From Trichoplusia ni (taxonomy: Eukaryota > Arthropoda > Insecta > Lepidoptera > Noctuidae), in the NCBI RefSeq assembly GCF_003590095.1, contig NC_039492.1:248001-312000 (forward strand): DNA of 64,000 bases, given 5' to 3'. This document shows positions 37,265 to 48,989 of the stretch, piece by piece (the first letter of the stretch is position 1; every line of letters starts with the position of its first letter). The notes under the pieces are model-generated. The model saw only the letters and a list, made by a program, of their open reading frames with translations, did not search any database and was not told the origin of the DNA. The translations under genes and the position numbers were made by a program.

Positions 37265-37507
37265 CTAGCTGTTGCCCGCGACTTCGTCCCCGTTGGTAGA
37301 AGATATAAGTTATGATTTATACCTGCCCTGTTTTTTCCACATTGTATTTTCGCTCCTATTAGTCGCAGCGTGATGGTTTACAGCCTAAAGCCTTCCTCGA
37401 TGAATGGTCTATTCAACACAAAAATATTTTTTTTAATTTGGACCAGTAGTTCCTGAGATTAACGCGTTCAAACAAACAAACTCTTCAGCTTTATATATTA
37501 GTATAGA
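37265..37507 (-). mobile_element. Lep1-type Helitron (non-autonomous), copy 1
   Basis: Read on the - strand, the element starts TCTATACTAATATATAAAGC and ends CGCGGGCAACAGCTAG. It is bounded by A on the 5' side and T on the 3' side, the A/T insertion site of Helitrons. The 243-bp body contains TTTGAACGCGTTAATCTCAG. It encodes nothing. A close relative is at 57125-57369. Confidence 0.8.
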
Positions 37508-39595
37508 TGTGTGTACTTTTATTAAATATTAATGTAACCTTAATGTTAATTTTAAATTGGTTATTTTCAATGGGTGTTTAAAAAGTGTGTCTAAACGCGT
37601 GGTCAGTGCACCTATTCCCATAAGTGACGTAAATACAAAAAAGCGCGTTTTGTTTCCATGATTTTTTTTAATTAACTGTCAGTATGCGATGCATAAAATT
37701 CAATAAATGAAAGGAACATCATTTTGATCAACAACAAATTACCATTTCTTACCGATTGTAGTCCTAAGATTCCTAATAAATGTCTTTTAAACTGGTGATG
37801 TGAAGTGAAGCCAGTTTGGTTTAAACGAAGTATAAATACCCGCCGCATTTTCCACCTTAACCCACAGCCCTACACACTGCAACTAATACGGTTTAGATGC
37901 ACTTCTAATTAAACTGTTATGTTAGTTTGTGTGTCTAATGTCTCGCGAATGTTTCTCTACGTGCGATAGCATTGTCTCACATCGACTGTTTCTGGTGTTT
38001 CTGGTGTTCCGAGCTATTTGCATTCGTGGTAAGTGCCGGTATATGCCGGTGTATGTAGTATGCGGCTGTTTGGTGATGGTGTTGACGAGTTTGGACTGGT
38101 GGTGGGTTTTGGTAGTGGCGTGAAGTTTGAGATAGAGGGTACAAGAATGGTGGATGTTTTGTTTGGTAAGGCTATTGTGGATGTTTAAATTGGGTGAGTT
38201 TTTCAAATTTTTTAAATCAATTATAGTACGAGTAAATGGATTCTTTTTTGTATTACGGAAGTTTAAGACGAGTAATGGTTTCATATTTTGCAAATTAAAT
38301 TTAGCGAACTTTTAAAAAAGTATTCTACTATGTATAACTAGACATGCATTGAAGAATAAAGATTATTTAAAAAAAAAGTTTACATCACAATAAACCAAAA
38401 TTTTATTTCTATCATTGCGCTGATTATTACCTTAGATCATATACCTTAAAAAGAATAAAAAAATTGTCACAAAACCACCTCAAACCTCCATCTTAAACAT
38501 GAAGCAAGTATTCTAGAATCATCTTAATTACTCTACATTCCTGGGCACCTAAGCGACACTTACATATATTTAATCTCGCGATAGCCGCGCACTGAAGCAT
38601 TAATCCCGAGGATGGGCCACACTTATCGGTGAAAACTTAAAACATTCGGATAGCTCAAGACAAATGAATCACTTTATTCTATAAGCTGTGTTTACAATGA
38701 TCTGATTCGTGTAAAACTTTACATATTATAGTAAATTTAGGGCTTTTTTTAATAGGGAGTGTTGGGCATATCGGCAAGAGAGTCATGGTTTGGTGAAAAC
38801 CCCAATCACATCAGTCGTCCTTGAGAAGTTTTTTTTTATTAACTCTTCTTTTGTCTATTCCCTGCTGGACTCCGATGAACAAACTTTTGAACTTCTTTAA
38901 TATGTTTTGAAATGGATGACGTTATTCATCTTTAAAAATATCAACAATCAATCAAAGCACTCATTATTAGATCTGTCACATGAAAAAAGTTAAGAAAGAA
39001 ATGTGTTGATTACTGCTTCAAAATCAGAACCATTATAGCTATTCGAAATTCAAATGTACGTCAATGTCAATAAACTCCTCCTAAACTGGACCGATTAAAT
39101 TGATTTCTGTTTGCGGTTGGTTGGCACCCTAAATGATATAGATACACAAGTGAGCCCGGCAGAAAAAAGTTGGGCGGATAGGCTAGTTTAAAAAAAAACC
39201 CAAATAATTAGCCTCAAACCGTCTCAGCTCTATCACCAACGTGGCCCAGCCTTTACAAAGATATAAGCACATATTATGTGAGATTGTGCCTGACCAGATA
39301 ACTCGAAGTGCTTTTGAAGATAACATCCCGTTCGTGAGACGAAAATCCGAGTATGATTTAAATACATATCTGTGATGTTACGTTATCTCCTGCGAAAATG
39401 TCAATGCCTCATTGTCAGATAAGTTGGCGCGTGTTTGCTTAATGTAGGATTATTAATATAGCTAATTGATGCGGATTCTGTGACTCATGCGATGTTTAGA
39501 TGTGTTTGTATGCTGTTGGGGGATTTACTTTGTTTGGTTATAGTTTTTTTTTATTGAAAATTAATGGTGTTGGAATACAGGCTTTATGGCATGGT
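37508..39595. other. Noncoding ush intron segment with island near 38.6 kb
   Basis: No exon was recognised. About 38570-38640 is CpG-containing (TCTCGCGATAGCCGCGCAC, CACACTTATCGG). A strongly T/G-skewed stretch (37930-38290) creates a 123-codon opposite-strand frame that is a composition artefact. Confidence 0.4.
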
Positions 39596-39725
39596 CAGGA
39601 CGTATAGTTGAGTGGTAGTATAGACCACCATGCTATAAGCCCACCGTGCCCCGGGTTCCCGCATAGTACAAGAATTTGTGTGTCTTTGGGCATGTGAATT
39701 GAATTATTTAAGTAATGGTGTTTGA
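39596..39725 (+). repeat. Degenerate tRNA-derived SINE-like element
   Basis: TAGTTGAGTGGTAGTATAG resembles an A box and CCGGGTTCCCGC a decayed B box, about 45 bases apart, followed by a body with GTGTGTCTTTGGGCATGTG. Spacing and order fit a SINE head. It is degenerate. Confidence 0.45.
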
Positions 39726-41560
39726 ATTTCCCTGATCTTAAAAAAACACAGTAAATTTTAGTGTTAACAAGATTTATTTATTAAATCGAATATACTTATT
39801 ACGAAGTTTGCGATGCAAAGTCACATGATTAGCATACCATTATAAACATTAAACATGAATATAAAACTAAAACCAGCTAATAACTTTTGAGTGAAAGTTC
39901 GCTAATCTGAGTCTTATCGCTTTGAACTTTTATAAGTTTACTGATAGCCTGATAGGGCCGGTTCGTATCCGGCGGAGATTGATACTCGATACGAGAATAG
40001 ATAAGATATATTTGTATATATTAATACTAGTTGTAAATAGTTTTAACTGGGATATACTACTTGAGAATAATAGTGTGTTTCATCATAAGTCTGAAGGAGA
40101 CAAACTGCGTACTCTTTTTTGCGCCTTTTAAGAATTTCAAGCACCTACATATGGGCTTAAATCTGCACGATTCATAGTTTTTCCAGCTATTCATTTGTTT
40201 CTCATTAAACTTAATGATTAATATAGATTCAATAAGTTAATCAATCTATAAGTCAATAGTCAATCAATTCTCTTTCTTACCTTTCCTAAACAAGAAAATC
40301 AGCTCATATTCTTTATAAATATAACCAAACGTGTCCGCTTTACTTATCATTTTTACTTTGCTTAGATCATTTATTTTACAAATGTCAGCTGCATCAATCC
40401 GACCTGAGATTTAAGAATGATATAAAAAAATCTAGGTACATAGTCAACTAACATCTCATTTCTTCCCGACACGACTATACAAAATTACAACCTAACAATT
40501 AAAAAACACAAGTAAAAGGATCCATAATACAATTTTCTCCTATACCCAAACGCCGAGGACACACTTCGTGAATCCTAGTATAATTTCTGAAGGCAGTCAG
40601 TCAATCAGGGTACGTGAATGCAGGTTATCACCGCCCAGCAGCACTCTATCTCTGTACACATCATGGCCGCCTTATCACCACGCACGCAGCCACCAGCCCC
40701 GCTACCTCGCAGCGTTCAATATGAACTGGTGCAAATATATGGTTGACTTAATGTTATGTGGTTCGATTTTTAAATGCTTGTGTTGTTAGGGCTGGTGTTT
40801 CTATAAATATTTTTTTTAATCTATCTTTTTTTGTAGAAACGATTTTTAGTAGAGACGATTTTTTTAAAGGGAGTTTTAGGGCTTTGAATTTTGTTGATTC
40901 GAGATATTTTATTAAAATACTAAATTATGTTATAAATATGTGTAGACTTCAATCTAATTTTTACGAACGATAATATTTCCAATGTTTAAACACCAGAAAA
41001 AACGGTTAAATATTGTTTCTTATATTTATGTAAATAATAGATAATCTTAAAATTACAATAAAAAGTACGATTAAACCAATGCTCTGTAACTCGGTTCTCC
41101 GTAGTGTTTACCTTTTTGCCACGTTTAAGTCAAAAGGCTGTTATCAGCCTGGTGCATCCATCACTGGCCGCCAGTGTTGCTAGAGCACAAAATTGAATTT
41201 ACTCAGTTCCTTTTTATTTTAGGAAGCCTTTTTATTATTTCAGTGTGGGGGTTATAAAATCTCAGAAGGCCAAACAAAATATGGAAATAAGAAAAATATT
41301 AGATACAGTAATTGAAAATATTTTTATATAAAGTTTCTTGAGTATGATTGATTACTTAATGATGCAACGTGCAAACGATGTTTCTCATTGAACTCTCTCA
41401 CTAATTTAAAGGGTAGTATATTTTCACCTATTCACACAATACTTCAGAACAAAAAAATATTTATCCCTGACAATAGCCTCCATTAAATGTATATCTCAAC
41501 AAAAAAATCTAAACACTAAACCAAACCAGAATCCATACAGCCACATAAAAACGTGGAGGG
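39726..41560. other. Noncoding ush intron segment with island near 40.65 kb
   Basis: No exon was recognised. The zone at 40600-40720 (CAGGTTATCACCGCCCAGC, GCCTTATCACCACGCACGC) is GC-richer with two inverted GATAA words. A/C-rich sequence lies to its left and T/G-rich to its right. Confidence 0.4.
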
Positions 41561-41645
41561 TGGCAACACTGGGCGCGACGCGGCTCGGCGCTCGCCGTTA
41601 TCAGTGCCAACCACCCGGCGTTTGTCGCGTTTTATTTCAGACTAC
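41561..41645. promoter_or_regulatory. CpG-rich island (about 41.6 kb)
   Basis: TGGGCGCGACGCGGCTCGGC and CGCTCGCCGTTATCAGTGCC occur within 85 bp. Hand counts: 41461-41520 has A27 C14 T16 G3; 41761-41820 has T34 G12 A9 C5. A GATAA word sits in the core. Confidence 0.4.
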
Positions 41646-41976
41646 CTATAGCCTGTTTAAACTTCACACTCAAGCCTTTTAATGCTTGAGGTCAAGTCAA
41701 CATGCTTTGTAACATGTTTTCCCAAAGTAACGCGTTTTCGCATGTTTTATGACTCGCTTTTTATTTTTTTAGGCTGGTAACTCTGGATTGTTTGTGGTTT
41801 TTTATCTGTCATAATTTTTGACGTTTACCTATTCGTTTTTTTAGGTTTACTATTAGTGTTAAGTGGCCCACATATTATTCATAAAAAAATGTATCAAAGG
41901 ATCTCAAGCAAACTAATAAAATTATTAGTTCCTTTCTGAGTAAGTTTGAAATGTTTGTAAATAATTTTCGAAAATC

Positions 41977-41983
41977 ATACAAT

Positions 41984-42042
<59 letters not shown>

Positions 42043-42054
42043 AATACAATTTAT
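41977..42054 (+). mobile_element. Poly(A) tract flanked by an 11-bp target-site duplication
   Basis: Fifty-four consecutive A (41988-42041) are bracketed by perfect direct repeats ATACAATTTAT (41977-41987 and 42044-42054). This is what target-primed reverse transcription leaves when only the poly(A) tail of an RNA is copied. Simple expansion of an A-run does not explain the duplicated flank. Tract length may be affected by sequencing slippage. Confidence 0.65.
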
Positions 42055-44560
42055 TGAACTAAAAATGATTGAGTTGTATTTCCATATTGTTACTGCTAAC
42101 GTGTAGCACACACTACAAGCCCTTCAGGGCTGGACGTAGACATAAAATTTATTAGGTTTTGAGTATCAAAATCAATTTGTAGTTATCTTGGCAGAATTAT
42201 AGGAGAATACCAAACTAGGAAATTCCTCTTTATACTTTAAATAGCTATAAACGACAATATATTTATATATTGACAATATTTGAAAAGTTAATCAATTCAG
42301 AGCACAGATAACCATTATTTTTTACAATTGGCAAGTTTCTTTTAAGCCCTTATAATGTAGTAACATATCTAAACATATATATCACACTCAAATAAAAACA
42401 CAAAACGCACAGACAAGTCATCGTACAGTAATCCCGCCTTTTACAACCACAGATTATAAATAGGGCTCTGTCATGTATCTTTGACAGTAAATTGCAGAAT
42501 AAAACGCCATTTATGCTATGATAGTCCTAATTAAATAGTAAATATTCTTATCTGTGGACTCGAGATGACGTTTAGCACTGGATAACGTTATTACAAAAAT
42601 AACTAAATAATCTACTTCGAGATCTGTGTCATTAAAGAAAAATGACCGTTAATATAGTAAGATTATAAATTAAGCTTTTATTGAAGTTTTTTTTATGGCA
42701 CAAATAGTTTTAACGAAACTTATTTATCAAATTAGTATACTGCACTTTCAAGCCCTTTTGGAGGGTTAAGTTAAGTCCTTTAGTCATAATAGACAAGGCA
42801 TTCCTTTACAAAGTAAACCTGATGTCATATGTGACAGGAAGTCCCATCACTTATTAACCTCATGTTCCTCATATTTAAAGATAAACTATAAGCTCAACAG
42901 GGTATGAAATTGAAATATTCTAAAATTAAAATCGAAACAATTGTATTCAAGAAAATTAATTCCATGACCGTTAATTAAAATCTGAAACATCAATCACAAA
43001 ATAATTACCTCGCAACCAAATGACAAAGGCCAGATGTTCTAAAAAAGGTACAAACAATCGGTTCACGAGAAGTCCGCGATATCTGTGTAATCGGCGCTCT
43101 TAAGGCAATCCTTATCCCACTTACGTGTCTCCCATTACCATTAAAATCTGAACTTATCTTGGTCAATAAAAACGCGGACCGGTCCAATATATAAATAATA
43201 ATACACTGAACAATAACGGCTGGTAATTAGGCAATAAATTCTTCAAGCCGATATGAGAGATATTAAGAAAAAGGCAACGTTTGATTTGTTTGTGGCTGAC
43301 TATGTGCTGTGGGTATCCATTTGTTTGGACGATACGGTTGGTAGCGAAACTGTATATTTATAAGCCTAACTTCACATTTTGAGGATAATTACTAGGATAA
43401 TTTGATTATGAGGAGTCTTAGGCATTTCGTAATCCAGACAAGAGCACACAAATCTCCGGATTCGGAAAACCTTTAACTGTGTGTGACCATCACCTGAACC
43501 GTTGATAGAAATGTCATCGGAGACTTCATTCTTTTCATATACAAAGAAGCTATCATTTATTTACAATTTGGAATACAGAAAATATTTCAACTGAATGAAA
43601 CTGTGGACGGAATTGTGAACCAACTTGTTGATTCATCAAAGCTTTTGTTCCAATTGTTGAACATTTGTAGTACCTATTAACGTGTGTTGTACATTCTCTC
43701 GTAATCCTTTCATCGCATTGTTAACCATTTATTTTATGTTACTCTTGCATTGCGTAGCCTTTTTCAAACATATGTCAGGATCGTCTTCAAGTCTTACCAC
43801 CAGATTTTTAGTGACTCGTGTAATAACGAGCAACGAATGCCTTTCAAAACTATATTTCTTTCCATACAAATTCAAAATTATTTCATCTTTTTTTTATCCT
43901 TGTCCTTACTTTTTGGAATACCAAACAACATACCAAATAAAGTAATTCCGATAAAACACCAACAGCTTCCGTTTTTATGTATCAACACCCTTTAAAAATT
44001 GAAATTAAAACTTGGATCAAAACCGTACCGGCCGACAACGTACATTCCGGGCCGAAATCTCACGATAAGGCCCCATTCAGTTTTATATTTACCGCGCGAT
44101 AAGGGTTTGCCCGCGAATCGATTAGCCCAGTCTAACAAATGATCCTATCTGTTTGCCAGCTCAGGAAAACATATAGCACTTTATGTTGCGAAATGTTCTC
44201 GAATGTAGATGATAATCTAATGATTTTTTAACCAACAATCAGGCGAATGGTGTCCAGTCTGAGGATACCGAAAGGAGAGATCTCGTTTATGAGAAGAGTG
44301 ACGTGAGAAATGTGAAAAAGTGAAGGTTCTTGTGCAACAAGCAATAAACTGTCAAAGTTTTGTCATTTTCAGCCTTTCTACAAAAGTCAAACAAAAATTG
44401 AAGAACGTTATATTAATAATGATGTGTGGTTATAGCTTTATTCTTGTTTTGCTCAATCAATTTGTCCAACACATTTGCGGCACTCACCAAGAATTCCCTT
44501 GTTTAATTCCTGTTTAGCTTAAGTGGCGGGTTGCCAGCCTTAAATAAACAGCCTTAGGTT
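42055..44560. other. Noncoding ush intron segment
   Basis: No exon was recognised. GC-richer patches are at 43060-43190 and 44030-44130; the latter has CTCACGATAAGGCC and ACCGCGCGATAAGGGT, two GATAAG words. The rest is AT-rich. Confidence 0.4.
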
Positions 44561-44599
44561 ATCATGCCGGCCATTTGACCGTCAAATTCACATTCCCTT

Positions 44600-44735
44600 C
44601 AACTTGGCATTTCAGATAGATCGGCCACCCACGTCCGTCAGATAGCACGGGACGCAGTCGGCGATAGTTCGGCCGCGCTCGGCTCGCCTCGGCCAGCTTC
44701 GGCTCAGCTCGTAGATGTCCGCGATTGTGCCCACG
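44600..44735. promoter_or_regulatory. GC-rich segment at the left edge of the assembly gap
   Basis: CACGGGACGCAGTCGGCGAT and repeated CGGCTCGCCTCGGCC-like words form a GC-rich block that ends 65 bp before the run of N. Such sequence often breaks assemblies. A promoter or exon could be hidden in the gap, but nothing in the visible bases proves it. Confidence 0.3.
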
Positions 44736-44800
44736 CGCACACAGATGAAGTGTGGAAATTTGTTGCTTTGTCATATTCAAAGATTTAGATACTTGATACC

Positions 44801-45800
44801 NNNNNNNNNNNNNNNNNNNNNNNNNNNNNNNNNNNNNNNNNNNNNNNNNNNNNNNNNNNNNNNNNNNNNNNNNNNNNNNNNNNNNNNNNNNNNNNNNNNN
44901 NNNNNNNNNNNNNNNNNNNNNNNNNNNNNNNNNNNNNNNNNNNNNNNNNNNNNNNNNNNNNNNNNNNNNNNNNNNNNNNNNNNNNNNNNNNNNNNNNNNN
45001 NNNNNNNNNNNNNNNNNNNNNNNNNNNNNNNNNNNNNNNNNNNNNNNNNNNNNNNNNNNNNNNNNNNNNNNNNNNNNNNNNNNNNNNNNNNNNNNNNNNN
45101 NNNNNNNNNNNNNNNNNNNNNNNNNNNNNNNNNNNNNNNNNNNNNNNNNNNNNNNNNNNNNNNNNNNNNNNNNNNNNNNNNNNNNNNNNNNNNNNNNNNN
45201 NNNNNNNNNNNNNNNNNNNNNNNNNNNNNNNNNNNNNNNNNNNNNNNNNNNNNNNNNNNNNNNNNNNNNNNNNNNNNNNNNNNNNNNNNNNNNNNNNNNN
45301 NNNNNNNNNNNNNNNNNNNNNNNNNNNNNNNNNNNNNNNNNNNNNNNNNNNNNNNNNNNNNNNNNNNNNNNNNNNNNNNNNNNNNNNNNNNNNNNNNNNN
45401 NNNNNNNNNNNNNNNNNNNNNNNNNNNNNNNNNNNNNNNNNNNNNNNNNNNNNNNNNNNNNNNNNNNNNNNNNNNNNNNNNNNNNNNNNNNNNNNNNNNN
45501 NNNNNNNNNNNNNNNNNNNNNNNNNNNNNNNNNNNNNNNNNNNNNNNNNNNNNNNNNNNNNNNNNNNNNNNNNNNNNNNNNNNNNNNNNNNNNNNNNNNN
45601 NNNNNNNNNNNNNNNNNNNNNNNNNNNNNNNNNNNNNNNNNNNNNNNNNNNNNNNNNNNNNNNNNNNNNNNNNNNNNNNNNNNNNNNNNNNNNNNNNNNN
45701 NNNNNNNNNNNNNNNNNNNNNNNNNNNNNNNNNNNNNNNNNNNNNNNNNNNNNNNNNNNNNNNNNNNNNNNNNNNNNNNNNNNNNNNNNNNNNNNNNNNN
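44801..45800. other. Assembly gap (1,000 N)
   Basis: Exactly 1,000 undetermined bases, a conventional scaffold-gap size, so the true length is unknown. Long open frames crossing it are artefacts of N. It interrupts the intron upstream of the ush zinc-finger exon. Confidence 0.99.
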
Positions 45801-48350
45801 ATCCAAATATAGCGGTAACAATTTTTTTACGATATGACGTCATACCGTTATTTAAACATACCGTAATTTTCGGGTTATTCAGTCCTATTAGCAACATCGC
45901 GGCTGTACGTTACTGTTATCGCGGGCCGCGTGGACATCTAGATTTATTCGTCATGAACCAGGACGTGGACACCACGAGGAAATGTTTATCTACTACGTAC
46001 TACGCTTACTTACCAACGTTTTTGCTCGACACGTCTCCATTGCAATGCTAGAGTATTTTAACTTGAATGTTAATGCTGAGCTTATTTTAATGTCTAGGTA
46101 AAGATTTTTAAACCGATACGTATCATTAATTTAAAGTGTAAAATATCATGTTTTCGATAAAATTAAGACTACAACTATACTCTACACAAAATACGAATTA
46201 TTATAAACTTAAAAATGAATAAATGATAAGTAACAAAAGACCCGCTAACATCCTATCTTTCACAAACCCTCTTTAATGAATGAAACGACCCAGACATCAC
46301 GTGTCGTCAGCAAACGAAAACGCGCCACAGCCAGCACAAGTCAGCAACCACCAACTCTCAAAGAAACACTCTTGAAATAAAGAAAGCGAGACAGCACTCT
46401 ACACAGTTTATAGCTCTGTCTCATTTTCACACGCGCATCAGTCTTGCGCAAAAAGTTAGTGGTAGGTCTGCAGCACAGCGTAACGATAGCGGAATCGAAC
46501 CGGCGATATGTTAATGCGCGTCCGATCGTGACGCACGACGTTCATCCTGCCGGACACTTGCGGAAGATCACCACCTTGATACGTACTGAGAATATTTTTT
46601 ATGTGTAAATAGCGTGGCTGTGAGTCGTTCGGAAACATTCAATGGGTTTGTTATTGGCTCCCAATAATGAGCTGAGGTTAGATATTATGTGGGCATTATG
46701 GTGCTGGGAATGTCGGCTTTAGTTGAGTACTGTTATTTCTCAGGAAATCTTGGCTTTTGTGTTCAGTTCATATTTAATTTCCCATGTAATGAAAATATCT
46801 GCCGATAATGGTGAAAAACAGGAACCATTTAAAGACTTATTAAAACAATAGTTCTCCTGCCGTTATACCAAATACCTAAGGGTCGGCAAACATCAAAAAA
46901 AGAATTAATAATGCATAAACATGCAAACACATTAAAACAGCCTTTCGATTTCATACTTTAAAATTCAGAATTAGAATTAACAACTTATCTTAAATTCAAA
47001 ACATCAAATCAAATAGCATTATTAAATCTCAGAGACTTCAAACAAAAAACCTCTACAATACACATTCGAAAACTTATCTAAATCGCGAAACCAGTTCCAG
47101 AACGTCAGCCTCATTCAAATATGTAATTCCTGCTGTAACTATTAAACACCTATGATATTATCGCGGGCCTCGCATGATAGATGTACACATCCCTCTGTAG
47201 TCTGTACCCAGCCTAACAAACACAAATAAATCAAGATGTGTGCAACGATAATCGTGTCCGACTTTGTCACTCAACTCTTTGTTCGTAACTTTTTAGTAGC
47301 TTTTTTATTTTGTAACTGGCAACATTGGTAATGGCGCTCATAATGTTTTGTAGTGACGTTAAGACGACATGTTTAAAAAAAGGAACGATGTTTTAATAGA
47401 TTTTTTTTTGGAGTTAGATGAATTAGATGATTGTTTTTTAGATTTTGTCTATGATTGACGGTTTAATCATGTGCCTATACTTTTTTTATGTAGATCAGAT
47501 GGTTACGACACAGTTTGTTTTATGCTTTCTGACAGGTCTTTGTCTTAACTGCACATAATGATTTAATTAATTTATCCTACTTTTGTACTACCACGCCATT
47601 ACTATGAATCAGTACTAACTACAAATCCCAATTTTTCCCTATCGTACTTCCTTACAAAGGTACTTGTTAAAATATTAGACATATTATTCACACAAGCAAC
47701 GCCATCTATCATCACAAAATAAAACTGAAGTCGACAAGAAATTTTAGAATCCATGCTATTGATGGATGTTGGAGCAAGATATTAATAAATCGGCGTGTAT
47801 TAATATTTAATGAATAAATTTTTATCTCAAGTTATCAGGGAATCTGATACGTTCAAGGTTCGTTGCATTTTGGGAGCCCTTACAACTTGTAAAGGACGTA
47901 AGAAATAAACTTCAGTTAAGTTCAGGTTTGGTCTTCAATATTAGATTCTTTAACTTATAAATTGTGCAAAAATTACTTAATTACTCCTTTGCAATAAGAA
48001 CTAGCATGACCTAGTTTTTTAAACTGGCAATAAAGAAATCCAATGCAAATTGCAAGTGCTATAACTACTTTAGTTATTTCTACTTCCCATTAGAAAATTG
48101 GCATAAATAGCGTGACTGTTTATGTAAACAACTCAATAATAAACTTTACACACTCAAATGATGAACTTTTCGACTTACAGATTAGAGTCACGACTGAAGG
48201 ACTCCACAAAGTCGTACAACATATAACTACCGTTCACAAGTATGTTGCTATACAGATTGTATTTACACGAAAAGTAAATAATGAGTATTTATTTATTTTC
48301 GCTATCTGTTGATAAGTGGAGTGTAGCGATTACCGTGAGTTATCAATCGA
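45801..48350. other. Noncoding ush intron segment
   Basis: No exon was accepted. CpG-containing zones are at 45895-45935 (TTATCGCGGGCCGCGTGG), about 46475-46560 and 47155-47270 (ATTATCGCGGGCCTCG). Bases 47041-47100 have A27 C16 T12 G5 and 47401-47460 have T32 G13 A13 C2, another clear composition switch around 47.2 kb. Confidence 0.45.
46383..46430. repeat. Short imperfect palindrome, GAGCGAGACAGC-type family (copy 2)
   Basis: GCGAGACAGCACTCTACAC on the left pairs imperfectly with the reverse complement of GCTCTGTCTCATTTTCACAC on the right. The core is shared with foldbacks at 13685, 54340 and 54872. This is the most diverged copy. Confidence 0.35.
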
Positions 48351-48359
48351 GATATGGTT

Positions 48360-48560
48360 CGTACCGGGCTGTGGTAGCGCGGGCGCTGCCGGGCGCGGGA
48401 CGGCTGCGCTCGGCGGGACCTAGGTGATCGCTCACACGCGTCACTATCACAGATCTGTATCTCAGCGATTGTGACGCCACCGATGCACGACTATTTTAAT
48501 TGGACCTCGATCACAGCCCCGATAACACCTCAACAAGATGGCGGCTTTGTTTTTTAACCC
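48360..48560. promoter_or_regulatory. CpG island with a Pho/YY1-like motif
   Basis: GTAGCGCGGGCGCTGCCGGG and GGCTGCGCTCGGCGGGACC form a strong GC spike 1.4 kb before the ush zinc-finger exon. Near 48537, AAGATGGCGGC is a Pho/YY1-type core (GCCAT on the other strand), often found near metazoan start sites and Polycomb elements. It may be an alternative ush promoter or an intronic regulatory element. Confidence 0.4.
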
Positions 48561-48989
48561 TACGTGTGTAGGCACGTGTATGACGCTTGTCGGCCGCCTT
48601 GTACCCGACATTTAACATTACATTATAATAATTCATACGAATTTTCATACGAGAACGCAAACATGCATTGTTCTCCTGCAATTCGTGAGGCAACTTCGCA
48701 GTCAAAGGGTACACCTAATCTAACAAGCTCATTGTTAAGTTCTAGTCAAAACTATGCGGGCTAGCTTTCAACGAATACATGAGTCGCATGTTTCTCTCTT
48801 GTACGAACGCAATGACATGTTTATAAAGACAAAGGGCACAGATGTATATCATTTAACGAATCGACGTTCAGTTCGCGAGAGCTGCATAAACGACACCGAG
48901 TCACGCCATCTATCTGATTGTCCGGACAACCTTTCGCCAAGCCAACAATCACAAGCTTATAACTTATTTAGCGAAAAACAGAAGCTGGA

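Noticed and set aside
37922..38293. 123-codon frame on the - strand
   Set aside because: The + strand here is extremely T/G-rich, which removes stop codons on the other strand. The translation is rich in Asn, Thr, His and Lys and has no domain or splice context.
44562..45897. Three long open frames of 365-419 codons on both strands across the gap
   Set aside because: They consist almost wholly of undetermined residues from the N run; only the short ends are real sequence and show no coding features.
46009..46050. Possible small - strand exon (ATG GAG ACG ...) ending at a GTAAGT donor
   Set aside because: Only nine codons, no partner exon found, and chance donors of this kind are expected in 64 kb.
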